Assembly (NCBI GenBank): GCA_030039165.1
Contig: JASHQM010000173.1
Coordinates: forward strand, 1-40,030
DNA: 40,030 bases
Direction: 5' to 3'
Source of the DNA: Candidatus Sulfotelmatobacter sp.
Lineage (GTDB): Bacteria > Acidobacteriota > Terriglobia > Terriglobales > Acidobacteriaceae
Positions 32,513-40,030 of the stretch are shown one piece after another; position 1 is the stretch's first letter; each line of letters starts with the position of its first letter. Under the pieces are notes generated by a model. The model was not told where the DNA came from, did no database searches, and saw only the letters and a program-made list of their open reading frames with translations. The position numbers and the translations under genes were made by a program.

Positions 32513-32697
32513 CGGCAAAGAAGGAAACAAATTCCGCCATTTGTTGGATTTGCGGCAAGTCCGTCGAACTTGAAGTGTGTGTAACCGACGAGCACGGCCT
32601 GGCCGTCCATGAAGTCTGCTACACCACCAAAACGGCGCTGACGGAGAAGACGCGGCCGGGCAATCCCGAGCAAACCTCTTTGCGCCGTCAGGTGTGA
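32509..32697 (+). CDS. Small zinc-binding protein
   Basis: The 62-residue product starts at GTG 32509, overlapping the stop of the preceding gene (GTGA). Motifs CWIC, a later single Cys (LEVCVTDEHG) and HEVCY could make one zinc site resembling a treble clef. The C-terminus is charged. Coupled to the 95-residue protein gene, which suggests a joint role. Function unknown. The 109 bases to the next gene end are unremarkable. Confidence 0.6.
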   Translation: MTAKKETNSAICWICGKSVELEVCVTDEHGLAVHEVCYTTKTALTEKTRPGNPEQTSLRRQV

Positions 32698-32806
32698 TGA
32701 AACCTGCAGCGCGAACAGGGAAATCGGTCTTCTAAATCTCTTTACCTTCTTTTTCCGTTCGGGTCGCGATCCCCGTCAGCACTATCTTTGTGGCGAATGC
32801 CGGCTC

Positions 32807-33892
32807 TCAATCGCTATTCGCTTGTGCCTTTGGTGTAGGCGCGCTCAGAAGGTCGACAAACAGCTTGTAAAACCTTTCAAGATCGAGATCGTCCTGTACC
32901 TCGATCGGGCGCACGCCGGTTTGCGGCTTGTCTTGCGCGGTCCAGGCAAGAGTGTTGCCGTAGCCGGCGCCGCGGTCGAGGTCAACGTCGATGTACATGG
33001 TTTCTTTTTTTGTAATAAGGCTAGGATCGAGCCACGACGCGGCGGCCAATTCATCCCACAAGTAGTTGTAATTGCCACGCAGGCGGGCATATTGGCCGAT
33101 ATAGCGTGCCGTCGGCGTTCCGGCAGACTTGATGTGGTCGATCAAATCCTGGGTCAGGCGGGCCTTTACGGAAATATCGACGGGCGTACACACGATGCGC
33201 GGCCAAGGCGCGCGCAGCACAATATGGGCGGCTTCGGGATCGAAATACAGATTAAATTCGCGCGTTGGTGTGTGAGCGAATTCAGGATTGTCGGTTCGGG
33301 GATTGAAGCTCGCCCCCATAAAGACGAGTTCTTTGGCCAGCGCTGGAAATTCGGGATCGATCGAGATGGCGAGGGCAAGATTGGTCATCGGTCCGCCTTC
33401 GTAAATTGTGACCGCATGCGGATACCGATGAATCATGCGCAGCAGGAAGTGAGCCGCATCTTCGGTGGAAGGCTTTGTCATGGGCTTGCCTTCCGGCATC
33501 TCGCCGAGCTGATCGGACGGATGGTAATACTTCGGCGTCCACGCCCCGAGCCACGGAATGGAACCGAACTCCTGCTCCCAGCGTTCAGTGCCTTCTTTCG
33601 TCCTGACGAGTGGGTATTCCGCACCGGGCACGACAGGAATGTCGGTGCGGCCGATTAGCTCCAGCATGCGCAGCGTATGCGCGACCTCTTCGTGCAGCCA
33701 CTGATCGCCGGTAACGACAGTGATGCCGAGAACCTCGGTTTGCGGTGATTGAATCAGCAGCAGCATCGATTGCTGGTCGGTTCCCGCAGGGCCGGCGGCG
33801 TCCTGATCGATGATGACTTTGCGTTCTTGCTGGGCGGGGGAAAAGGAGCGAAGCAAGATGCAGATTGTCAAGAACAGGAGCTTCCGCTTCAT
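32807..33892 (-). CDS. Secreted nucleoside hydrolase-like protein
   Basis: ATG 33892 has GAGG at 6-7 bases; the 361-residue product starts with a signal peptide ending near SFSPAQQ. It matches the inosine-uridine nucleoside hydrolase fold, which cleaves the N-glycosidic bond of ribonucleosides: Ca-site start IIDQD (Asp29, Asp31), GITVVTGD, GGPMTNLALA, REFNLYFDPEAA with Asn214, and the C-terminal WDELAAASWLDPSL. Two departures are clear: the usual D-x-D-x3-D-D has an insertion and ends Asp39-Gln40, and the catalytic-site His-Asp pair is Trp279-Asp280. Substrate range or activity may therefore differ. It lies 99 bases downstream of the TonB receptor gene, behind a hairpin. Confidence 0.9.
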   Translation of the reverse strand: MKRKLLFLTICILLRSFSPAQQERKVIIDQDAAGPAGTDQQSMLLLIQSPQTEVLGITVVTGDQWLHEEVAHTLRMLELIGRTDIPVVPGAEYPLVRTKEGTERWEQEFGSIPWLGAWTPKYYHPSDQLGEMPEGKPMTKPSTEDAAHFLLRMIHRYPHAVTIYEGGPMTNLALAISIDPEFPALAKELVFMGASFNPRTDNPEFAHTPTREFNLYFDPEAAHIVLRAPWPRIVCTPVDISVKARLTQDLIDHIKSAGTPTARYIGQYARLRGNYNYLWDELAAASWLDPSLITKKETMYIDVDLDRGAGYGNTLAWTAQDKPQTGVRPIEVQDDLDLERFYKLFVDLLSAPTPKAQANSD

Positions 33893-33936
33893 TAACAGCC
33901 TCGTGATATCCAACCGATTTAGTTTCTACACAATTA

Positions 33937-33966
33937 AGGGCAGACTGAACGGCGTCAGTCTGCCCT
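33937..33966 (-). terminator. Hairpin after the TonB receptor gene
   Basis: A perfect 12-base stem (AGGGCAGACTGA with TCAGTCTGCCCT) closes a six-base loop 25 bases past the receptor stop codon. On the minus strand it is followed by TAATTG, only weakly T-rich. It probably ends or attenuates the receptor transcript before the nucleoside hydrolase gene. Confidence 0.65.
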
Positions 33967-33991
33967 GTGGTGGACGCGCGCAAATTCGCGG

Positions 33992-36900
33992 TTAGAAATT
34001 CAGCCGCAGGGCGAACTGAATATCGCGCGAGTTGCCCAGTGTTTGATTGATGACGCCAAAACTGGAGCTGGTATTGATGTCCTGCTGCCCAGTGTCACCG
34101 AGGCCACCAAGAAAATACTGCGGATGGTTCAAGAAGTTGAAGAACTCGGCGCGGAACTGCAGATTCATGCCCTCCCGGAAGGATAACGGAAAATCCTTGA
34201 GGATTGAGAAGTCGGTGTTGACGAAACGGGGGCCGTAGACTGGCGCGCGGGCAGCTGTGCCAAGTTGTCCTTCGGGCGCCCTCACAAAAGCGCAGGGATT
34301 AAACCAATGCGCAAGAGTATGTACTTGAGCGGGACAGTTTGTTTGGCCGCCTTCGGGCCCACCTTTATTGGGGTCCCCGACCTCATCGGGACGGTTGAGG
34401 CTGTATCCGTTGTAATACAGGTACGTTCCGGAAAATCCGGGTCCAGGCACGATATCGGAGTTCGAACTGTCGACAACGAACAACGGGAACCCGGACTGGG
34501 CGCGCTCGATCAGATTGACCTGCCAGTGGCCCAGGATTGTGTTAGCCGCCCCTCCCCAGTCGTTGCCCCAGCGCTTGCCCTTGCCGAACGGCAGATCATA
34601 GAGAATGCTCGCCGTGAAAGTGTCGTTGAGATTCAGTTGCGACAGTCCCCAGTCGAGCTTCTGAGTTCCGGGCAACGGCCAATACAGCGCACCAACGTTC
34701 GTGCCAAGACCATCTGGCATCCCCGAATCGAAGTTGCGGGCATAAGTGTAACCGACCAGCGCATAGACCCCATGGCGAGCGCTCTTCGTTTCCGCTTTTA
34801 TCTGCAGGGAATCGTATCGGGCCGCGCCCATGCTGTTGTTGCTGGAAACCGCCTGATAAAAATTGCTGGGGATGAGTCCCACCTTGATGCCGCAGCCCAG
34901 CGTATAGCCCGCCGTAACCCCACAGGCTGTGGGCGAAGTGACGTTCTCGTTCACCTGACTCACTAAGATGCGGGAGCTGCGCGAGCCTGCGTAGCCCGCA
35001 GTCAGTACGATGTTCCCTGGCAACTGGCGTTCGACGTTCAAATTGAACTGCTGAATGAGGCCCTGCCGGAAGTTGCGATTCTGCGATTGGATCGTTCCCG
35101 TGTAGCCCGGCCCAGGCATAACTGGCGAGCTGTAGACCCCGCTGTTGCCGTCTCCACCGGATACCGGAGTAGTTGATGGCGTGCTCGTCGGGAGCAGGAA
35201 GCCCTCCGAGAGCGAGCCATCGATCGCCCCGTAGGAAAGGCAAAACGTGCACGGGTCGACTTCGGCGTAGAACGGCGGATTCTGCCACAAACCCTGACCG
35301 CCCTGGTTCCACGCGGAATCGTGAAAGATTGCATAGCCCAGGCGAAGAACTGTGGTCTGGCTGCCCATCGGCTTCCAGGACAACCCGAAACGCGGTTCGA
35401 AGGCGGTTTTGTCGAACTGAATCCCCAGCCGGCCATCTGTAGCGATACAGCTTGTGCATCCGCTGATCCCAGGAGCTCCCTTCGGAACAAACCACATCAA
35501 GCTTGCGGTATCGAAGTTTGCCTGCCGATTTTCGATTTCAGTTTCCGGCGTAACGAGCGCCCAGGCCAGACCCAGGTTCAAGGTCAGGTTGGGAGTAACG
35601 CGCCAGTTGTCCTGTACGAAGGGACGAAGCAGCTTCCAGCGGCGGCCGACGGTCGCTCCCAGGAATGTTTGATCGTGGGCGGCGAAGTTCCCCCAAGCGC
35701 CGATGAGAGTGTCGCTGATGTCATCGTTGGTCAGATTGCCGATCTCGGAAACGAAACCATCCTGAAATGCGTTATTTCTTACATTCATCTGGTTGGCACG
35801 GAATGTTGCGCCAAAACGGATTTCATGTTTGCCGCGAATCAGATCGAGCGTATCGGAGAGAGAGTAAACGTTGGTTCCCCCCTGATAAGGCGCATATCCG
35901 CGATCGCCGACCGCATAGTAAGCGGACATTGAAAACGCCGTCATTCCGCAACCCTCGCAATCGTTGGTGGCCTGGTTAAGGCTCGCGGGATAGCCAGTGA
36001 AGGTGTCGCAAGCACTGCCTAAATCCGCTCCGGGAATCTTCTGTGTCTTGTCGGTTACAGGATCCACGAGCGTCTGAAGCCCCGGAATCAGATTGCCTCC
36101 AGCGGCCGCACAGCTGCCGGTACCCCAGGAAAGGATGTGATTGAAAATCCGGCTGAAGCCAAATAAAGCCTGATTGATTGAGTTCGGAGAAAAAAGGTGC
36201 GTCTCCGAGATCATCGCATTGCGGCCGTGGTTGTCGATGTATTGGGAGCTGCCGAAAGTAGTCGCCTCAGCAAATCCGGGCGAACCTCCTGGTACGAAGT
36301 TGGTTGCCTGGTCATAGCTGAAGCGGCCAAAGATCGAGTCTTTGCTGGAAAAATTGTGATCGAGGCGAACATCCCACGTGCCTTCGTTGAGCTTTCTCAC
36401 CGGCACAAGGGCATAGTTATAGTCCAAGGCCGGATTATCGGCGTTCGGCCCTGGATAGAGACCGATCACAGCCCTGCCAATTGGGTTGATAAAGCCACCC
36501 TGGCCCATCAGCGCGGTCCCAATCTTGTTACATGGTGTTCCGCCGGTTTGCGTTCCGTTGGTCGTGGAGATGGGATTGCCTGAGCTGTCGCATTCGAATG
36601 GTGATAACGGAGTGGTCCCCGAAAACGGGTTGACCAAGTCGGGGAAACCGTCAGCATTGACGGTGCCGTTGAAAAGGCCCGGACGAGGTACGCCAAAAGG
36701 ATCGTCAGTAAAGTCCCCGTTGAGCATCGGCTGCGTCGGAACGACGCCGGTGAATGGAACCCCTTTGCGTTGCATCTTCGCCTGATAATCGGCAAAGAAG
36801 AATGTTTTGTCTTTTTGGATGGGGCCGCCTAAAGACCCACCAAACTGGTTGAGATTGAACTTCGGAGTCGCGTTCACGAAGGGCGTGCTGGCATCCAGCA

Positions 36901-37711
36901 CAGTATTGCGGAAGAACTCAAATGCGGATCCGTGAAACTGATTCGAGCCCGACTTTGTTGTTACCAGAACCGTTGGGCCGGAGCGTTCTCCATATTCGGC
37001 GGAGTAAGTGTACGTAAGGACTTTGAATTCCTGAATGTCGTCGATCGAAGAAAAAATCCCGATCCCGCCTTCATCGATTTGATTGTTGTCATTGCCATCG
37101 AGCATCCAGTCAGTTTCCTGCTCACGAGAGCCGCCCACTGATAACGAGAACGAACCGCGCGTGGAAGCCTCGCTGCTGGCCGCCCCGTTGAAGAAACTCA
37201 CCGGGCTGGTGGATTGCGTCGTGCCCGGCGTGAGCGTAGCGAGCTGTACGAAATTGCGGCCGTTCAGCGGCAAGTCGGCCACTTCTTCCGAGGTAATGAC
37301 CTGGCCCAGAGTTGGATTGCTCGCCTCCACAGCAACTTCAGTCGCACTGACTTGTACTGTGGCGGAAACCGAAGCCGGCAGAAGGGTAAAATCGATTTCC
37401 CGCTGCTCGTCGACCTGCAGGCGAATGTCTTTCTGCTCGACCGGCTGGAAGCCCTGCGACTCAACGTGAAGCTTGTAAAAGCCTACGGGCAGCAAGGGGA
37501 TAAGATAGTGGCCGGATTCGTCCGTCTTGGTTTCCCGGGTAAGCCCGGTGGCCTGTGACGTAAGGGTTACGGCCGCACCGGAAACTACTGCTCCGGCTTT
37601 GTCGGAAACCGTACCTGAAAAGCTGCCATTGGCCTGACCATAAGCGATTGAGCAAAAGGATAATGCAATCAAAAATGAACAAACGACGAAGAATGCCCTC
37701 TTATGCAACAT
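33992..37711 (-). CDS. Oar-like TonB-dependent receptor
   Basis: The 1239-residue outer-membrane protein starts with a signal peptide (MLHKRAFF ... SIAYGQ). Residues about 27-110 are a carboxypeptidase-regulatory-like Ig fold (GSFSGTVSDKAGAVVSGAAV, then SGHYLIPLLPVGFYKLHVES). The plug follows (about 125-260; VADLPLNGRNFVQLATLTPG) and then a long beta barrel ending in the outer-membrane signature Phe (FALRLNF). This extended type is greatly expanded in Acidobacteriota and is thought to import polymers or other large nutrients. No TonB box is obvious. A secreted nucleoside hydrolase gene lies just downstream, which may hint at nucleoside uptake, although a strong hairpin separates them. Confidence 0.95.
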   Translation of the reverse strand: MLHKRAFFVVCSFLIALSFCSIAYGQANGSFSGTVSDKAGAVVSGAAVTLTSQATGLTRETKTDESGHYLIPLLPVGFYKLHVESQGFQPVEQKDIRLQVDEQREIDFTLLPASVSATVQVSATEVAVEASNPTLGQVITSEEVADLPLNGRNFVQLATLTPGTTQSTSPVSFFNGAASSEASTRGSFSLSVGGSREQETDWMLDGNDNNQIDEGGIGIFSSIDDIQEFKVLTYTYSAEYGERSGPTVLVTTKSGSNQFHGSAFEFFRNTVLDASTPFVNATPKFNLNQFGGSLGGPIQKDKTFFFADYQAKMQRKGVPFTGVVPTQPMLNGDFTDDPFGVPRPGLFNGTVNADGFPDLVNPFSGTTPLSPFECDSSGNPISTTNGTQTGGTPCNKIGTALMGQGGFINPIGRAVIGLYPGPNADNPALDYNYALVPVRKLNEGTWDVRLDHNFSSKDSIFGRFSYDQATNFVPGGSPGFAEATTFGSSQYIDNHGRNAMISETHLFSPNSINQALFGFSRIFNHILSWGTGSCAAAGGNLIPGLQTLVDPVTDKTQKIPGADLGSACDTFTGYPASLNQATNDCEGCGMTAFSMSAYYAVGDRGYAPYQGGTNVYSLSDTLDLIRGKHEIRFGATFRANQMNVRNNAFQDGFVSEIGNLTNDDISDTLIGAWGNFAAHDQTFLGATVGRRWKLLRPFVQDNWRVTPNLTLNLGLAWALVTPETEIENRQANFDTASLMWFVPKGAPGISGCTSCIATDGRLGIQFDKTAFEPRFGLSWKPMGSQTTVLRLGYAIFHDSAWNQGGQGLWQNPPFYAEVDPCTFCLSYGAIDGSLSEGFLLPTSTPSTTPVSGGDGNSGVYSSPVMPGPGYTGTIQSQNRNFRQGLIQQFNLNVERQLPGNIVLTAGYAGSRSSRILVSQVNENVTSPTACGVTAGYTLGCGIKVGLIPSNFYQAVSSNNSMGAARYDSLQIKAETKSARHGVYALVGYTYARNFDSGMPDGLGTNVGALYWPLPGTQKLDWGLSQLNLNDTFTASILYDLPFGKGKRWGNDWGGAANTILGHWQVNLIERAQSGFPLFVVDSSNSDIVPGPGFSGTYLYYNGYSLNRPDEVGDPNKGGPEGGQTNCPAQVHTLAHWFNPCAFVRAPEGQLGTAARAPVYGPRFVNTDFSILKDFPLSFREGMNLQFRAEFFNFLNHPQYFLGGLGDTGQQDINTSSSFGVINQTLGNSRDIQFALRLNF

Positions 37712-37936
37712 TCACATCTCCTTTTCGGCGCCCGGCCGAACGACAGAACGATAGGGAAGAGACTTGCACACAAATTCTGGGAGGTTTTGCGTAGCAACGC
37801 GTTATAAATGGACGCTTGTTCGGAAGTCAAGAAGTTTCCTGCACGGCCGCGCGGCCTATGCGCATTGCGACAAAGCTGCGTATCATAATCTCCTGGGCTT
37901 TTCTTTCTTGGAGTTTTCTTACGCCACTCTTAGATC

Positions 37937-39091
37937 ATGGTGAACGCTTACATTCTCGGAATCGAAAGCTCGTGCGACGAAACTGCCGCGGCGGTGGTAC
38001 GTTCGGGCGAGCAACTGATCTCGAACGTCGTGGCTTCGCAGTTCGCGACGCATAAGCCTTTCGGCGGAGTGGTGCCCGAACTGGCGTCACGCGAGCATCT
38101 GCGCGCGATTGTGCCTGTGGTGCGGCAGGCGTTGGCGGAGGCTGATCAGACTTACAAATCCGTGGACGCAATCGCCGTAACGCAAGGTCCCGGGCTTGCG
38201 GGCGCGCTGCTGGTGGGCATCAGTTATGCGAAGGCTCTGGCGTTCGCTCTCGACAAACCGTTAATCGCGGTGAACCATCTCGAAGGCCACATTCATGCCG
38301 TGCTGTTGGAAGAGCGGCAGAAGGGGAATCACGAGTTGCAATTCCCAGTACTGGCTTTGGTGGTTTCCGGCGGACACACGCACTTATATCTGGCCGAGCG
38401 GAAGAACGAGAGCTGGGCCTACGAGAACATCGGCCACACGCGCGATGACGCAGCCGGCGAGGCGTTCGACAAAGTTGCCAAGCTGCTGGGGTTGGGATAT
38501 CCGGGAGGGCCGATCATTGACCGGCTGGCTCCGCATGGAGATGCGAATGTGGTCAAGTTTCCCCCCGCGCAGATCAAGCACCCGGATCGGCGAAACCGGG
38601 GCGGGGGAAAAGAGATGGAAGGTGAGCGTCCGCGCTTTGATTTTTCCTATAGCGGAATTAAGACCGCGGTGCTGCGTTATATAGAGCGCCACAACATGCA
38701 GAGTGCGATCGAGGCGCGGCGCAGAGCTTTGGCCGGCATCCCCAAGCCGAAGGTCGAAGATTTTATCGCCAACTGTGACCGGCAGACGCTCGATCTGGTG
38801 GCGTCGTTTCAACGCGCGATGGTGAGCGATCTGGTGGGCCGAACTCTGGCGGCTGCGCGCGCTTGCGATGTGGCGACGCTGTTTGTGACCGGCGGAGTCG
38901 CGGCCAACAACGAGCTGCGAACCGCGTTCGAGCGGCAAAGCGCACAGGAAGGCTTGCCCGTGTTTTTCCCTTCGCGACCACTCTCGACCGATAACGCCGC
39001 CATGATTGCAGCGGCCGCTTACCCGAAATTTCTGGCGAAAGACTTCGCCCCGCTGGACTTTTCCGCCGAGGCGAGCCTGGCATTGCGGTAG
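37937..39091 (+). CDS. tsaD: tRNA N6-threonylcarbamoyladenosine transferase
   Basis: The 384-residue protein is the universal Kae1/TsaD enzyme that transfers threonylcarbamoyl to A37 of ANN-decoding tRNAs with TsaB and TsaE. The ASKHA motifs are intact: ILGIESSCDET at the start, metal ligands His114 and His118 in HLEGH, SGGHTHLY, DDAAGEAFDKVAKLLGLGYPGG, FSYSGIKTAV, and GGVAANNELR. A slightly longer basic loop (IKHPDRRNRGGGKEMEGE) precedes FDFSYSG. No clear ribosome binding site is seen. It is divergent from the TonB receptor gene across 225 bases without other features. Confidence 0.97.
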   Translation: MVNAYILGIESSCDETAAAVVRSGEQLISNVVASQFATHKPFGGVVPELASREHLRAIVPVVRQALAEADQTYKSVDAIAVTQGPGLAGALLVGISYAKALAFALDKPLIAVNHLEGHIHAVLLEERQKGNHELQFPVLALVVSGGHTHLYLAERKNESWAYENIGHTRDDAAGEAFDKVAKLLGLGYPGGPIIDRLAPHGDANVVKFPPAQIKHPDRRNRGGGKEMEGERPRFDFSYSGIKTAVLRYIERHNMQSAIEARRRALAGIPKPKVEDFIANCDRQTLDLVASFQRAMVSDLVGRTLAAARACDVATLFVTGGVAANNELRTAFERQSAQEGLPVFFPSRPLSTDNAAMIAAAAYPKFLAKDFAPLDFSAEASLALR

Positions 39092-39108
39092 CTTGACCGT
39101 CTAGATGA

Positions 39109-39159
39109 TGTCATCCCGAGCGAGCGTTCTTTGCGTCGCGAGGTATCTGGGCGAGCCGC
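39109..39159 (-). repeat. 51-bp dispersed repeat, copy B
   Basis: This is the inverted counterpart of the 51-base element at 9468-9518, 42 of 51 bases identical, located 18 bases after the tsaD stop. The outer ends (GCGGCTCGCCCAGAT and GGATGACA) are the best conserved. The remaining gap up to 39314 holds an uncertain 88-codon leftward frame that runs through the repeat into tsaD and is not called. Confidence 0.6.
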
Positions 39160-39314
39160 TCGGAGCGTCGCGTTCTGTCCGGCGCAATCATCCCGCGTAT
39201 GGCTCGCCTCCTTATCAACTGTATAACCACTGGTAATCTCAGAATCGTCTTCCGCTCTTACGCGTCTGATATCTTTTAACTTCATAACTTCCTTCGAGAT
39301 TTGTTCACCTCCCA

Positions 39315-40030
39315 ATGTCCGCATCAAGGCCAAGCCGGCTTGCGGTTATGTTTGCCTTCGGGTTGGTCTATTTGTTTTGGGGATCGACGTACCTCGCTAT
39401 CGATATCGCAGTCCAGAGCATTCCTCCCGCGCTGATGTGCGGCTTGCGATTTTCGGTGGCCGGTGTGGTGATGCTGGGCGTATGCGCGGCAAGCGGACGC
39501 AGGATCTGGTACTCGGCCCGGCAACTCGCGCTGGCGTCAGTGGTCGGCATTCTATTGCTGATGGGAGGCAACCTTACGCTCTCGTGGGCAGAGCTGGCGG
39601 TGCCTTCGGGACTGGCGGCGCTGATTATCGCTATTACGCCGCTGTGGTTTCTGGTGCTCGATTCGCTGCTGCTCGGCCGCCATCATATTGTGGGACGAGG
39701 CAAAGCAGGGCTGGGGCTGGGAATTCTCGGGCTGCTGGTTTTGTTCTGGCCGGAGTTGCACGCGACGACGGCGCTGGGACGGCGCGAGCTGTGGTCGTCG
39801 GTGAGTCTATTGGGAGGATCTTTCTCGTGGGCGCTGGGATCGGTGCTGGCCAAGCGCTGGCAATCGGGTATGGACGTATTCAGCGCGACTGGCTGGCAAG
39901 TGACCACCGCGGGCGCGACGAACACTTTGTTCGCGTGGCTTGTGGGCGACTTCTCACACGTTGTATGGACAGTTCCGAGCCTCGGCGCAGTCATGTACCT
40001 GGTGGTGTGCGGATCGTGGATCGGATATAC
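39315..40030 (+). CDS. EamA/DMT family transporter, 3' end outside window
   Basis: The frame is open from ATG 39315 to the window end (238 residues seen, roughly three quarters of the usual 290-310). The first EamA repeat starts with AFGLVYLFWGSTYLAIDIAV and ends near LVLFWPEL; the second begins SVSLLGGSFSWALGSVLAKR. Eight membrane segments are visible. The FWGSTYLAI and P-S-G-LAALIIAITPLW motifs place it in the drug/metabolite superfamily, probably an exporter of amino acids or other metabolites. The Pro-rich-looking upstream bases hold only a weak ACCTCC stretch, so the start could be the ATG at 39348 as well. Confidence 0.92.
   Translation, partial: MSASRPSRLAVMFAFGLVYLFWGSTYLAIDIAVQSIPPALMCGLRFSVAGVVMLGVCAASGRRIWYSARQLALASVVGILLLMGGNLTLSWAELAVPSGLAALIIAITPLWFLVLDSLLLGRHHIVGRGKAGLGLGILGLLVLFWPELHATTALGRRELWSSVSLLGGSFSWALGSVLAKRWQSGMDVFSATGWQVTTAGATNTLFAWLVGDFSHVVWTVPSLGAVMYLVVCGSWIGY

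Noticed and set aside
39019..39333. Leftward frame with a plausible ATG near 39285 after GGAAG
   Set aside because: The first 35 residues look acceptable, but the frame then runs through the dispersed 51-bp repeat and into tsaD antisense, so coding is not supported.

Overview
The window reads as a chromosomal segment of a GC-rich, diderm heterotroph, most likely an Acidobacteriota (Terriglobia/Koribacter-like) bacterium. This is inferred from the gene content: a very large Oar-like TonB receptor with an N-terminal carboxypeptidase-regulatory domain, DUF4097/LiaF-like envelope proteins under an ECF sigma factor, a four-repeat Ig-type lipoprotein, several Cys-rich miniproteins, and DAP-type peptidoglycan synthesis. 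No rRNA, intact tRNA, CRISPR array or intact transposon is visible.

Layout. 1-5.5 kb: end of a membrane protein gene; a secreted Ntn-type P1/S58 peptidase flanked by two diverged copies of a repeat whose first part looks like a tRNA 3' end; then, leftward, a ribbon-helix-helix (RHH) protein with a perfect 18-bp palindrome over its promoter, followed by a protein with two retropepsin-like halves; two small membrane proteins rightward. 5.5-11.6 kb: pirin, a STAS anti-sigma-factor antagonist, a PAS-PAS hybrid histidine kinase, a Crp/Fnr regulator and a CPBP intramembrane protease bracketed by another pair of diverged repeats. 11.6-16.1 kb: a tightly overlapping leftward operon of ECF sigma factor, zinc-finger anti-sigma factor, B-box/TM2-like membrane protein and LiaF/DUF4097 protein, an apparent envelope-stress unit. 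16.3-19.5 kb: a secreted protein plus repeat lipoprotein operon and a BrnA antitoxin next to what looks like a decayed brnT toxin gene.

19.5-23.8 kb: glgC (glycogen synthesis), small hypotheticals and a methylmalonyl-CoA mutase large subunit. 23.9-29.5 kb: murE-murF-mraY-murD, consecutive cytoplasmic and first membrane steps of peptidoglycan precursor synthesis, with palindromic repeats in both mraY-flanking gaps; the one before murD is a 23/25-bp hairpin. The cluster stops after murD, where a truncated sensor-kinase remnant abuts it. 30.2-32.7 kb: SnoaL-like protein, zinc ribbon miniproteins and an orphan OppD-type ABC ATPase. 32.8-37.7 kb: TonB-dependent receptor and secreted nucleoside hydrolase, separated by a perfect 12-bp hairpin, possibly a nucleoside scavenging pair. 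37.9-40 kb: tsaD and the start of an EamA transporter, with a dispersed 51-bp repeat between them.

The most interesting candidates are the autoregulated RHH/tandem-retropepsin pair, the hairpin repeats inside the mur operon, and two cases where a single protease gene is bracketed by diverged direct repeats. Several genes have a -10-like hexamer only 5-11 nt before the start codon, hinting at leaderless transcription. All functions are read from sequence motifs; no database search was run.
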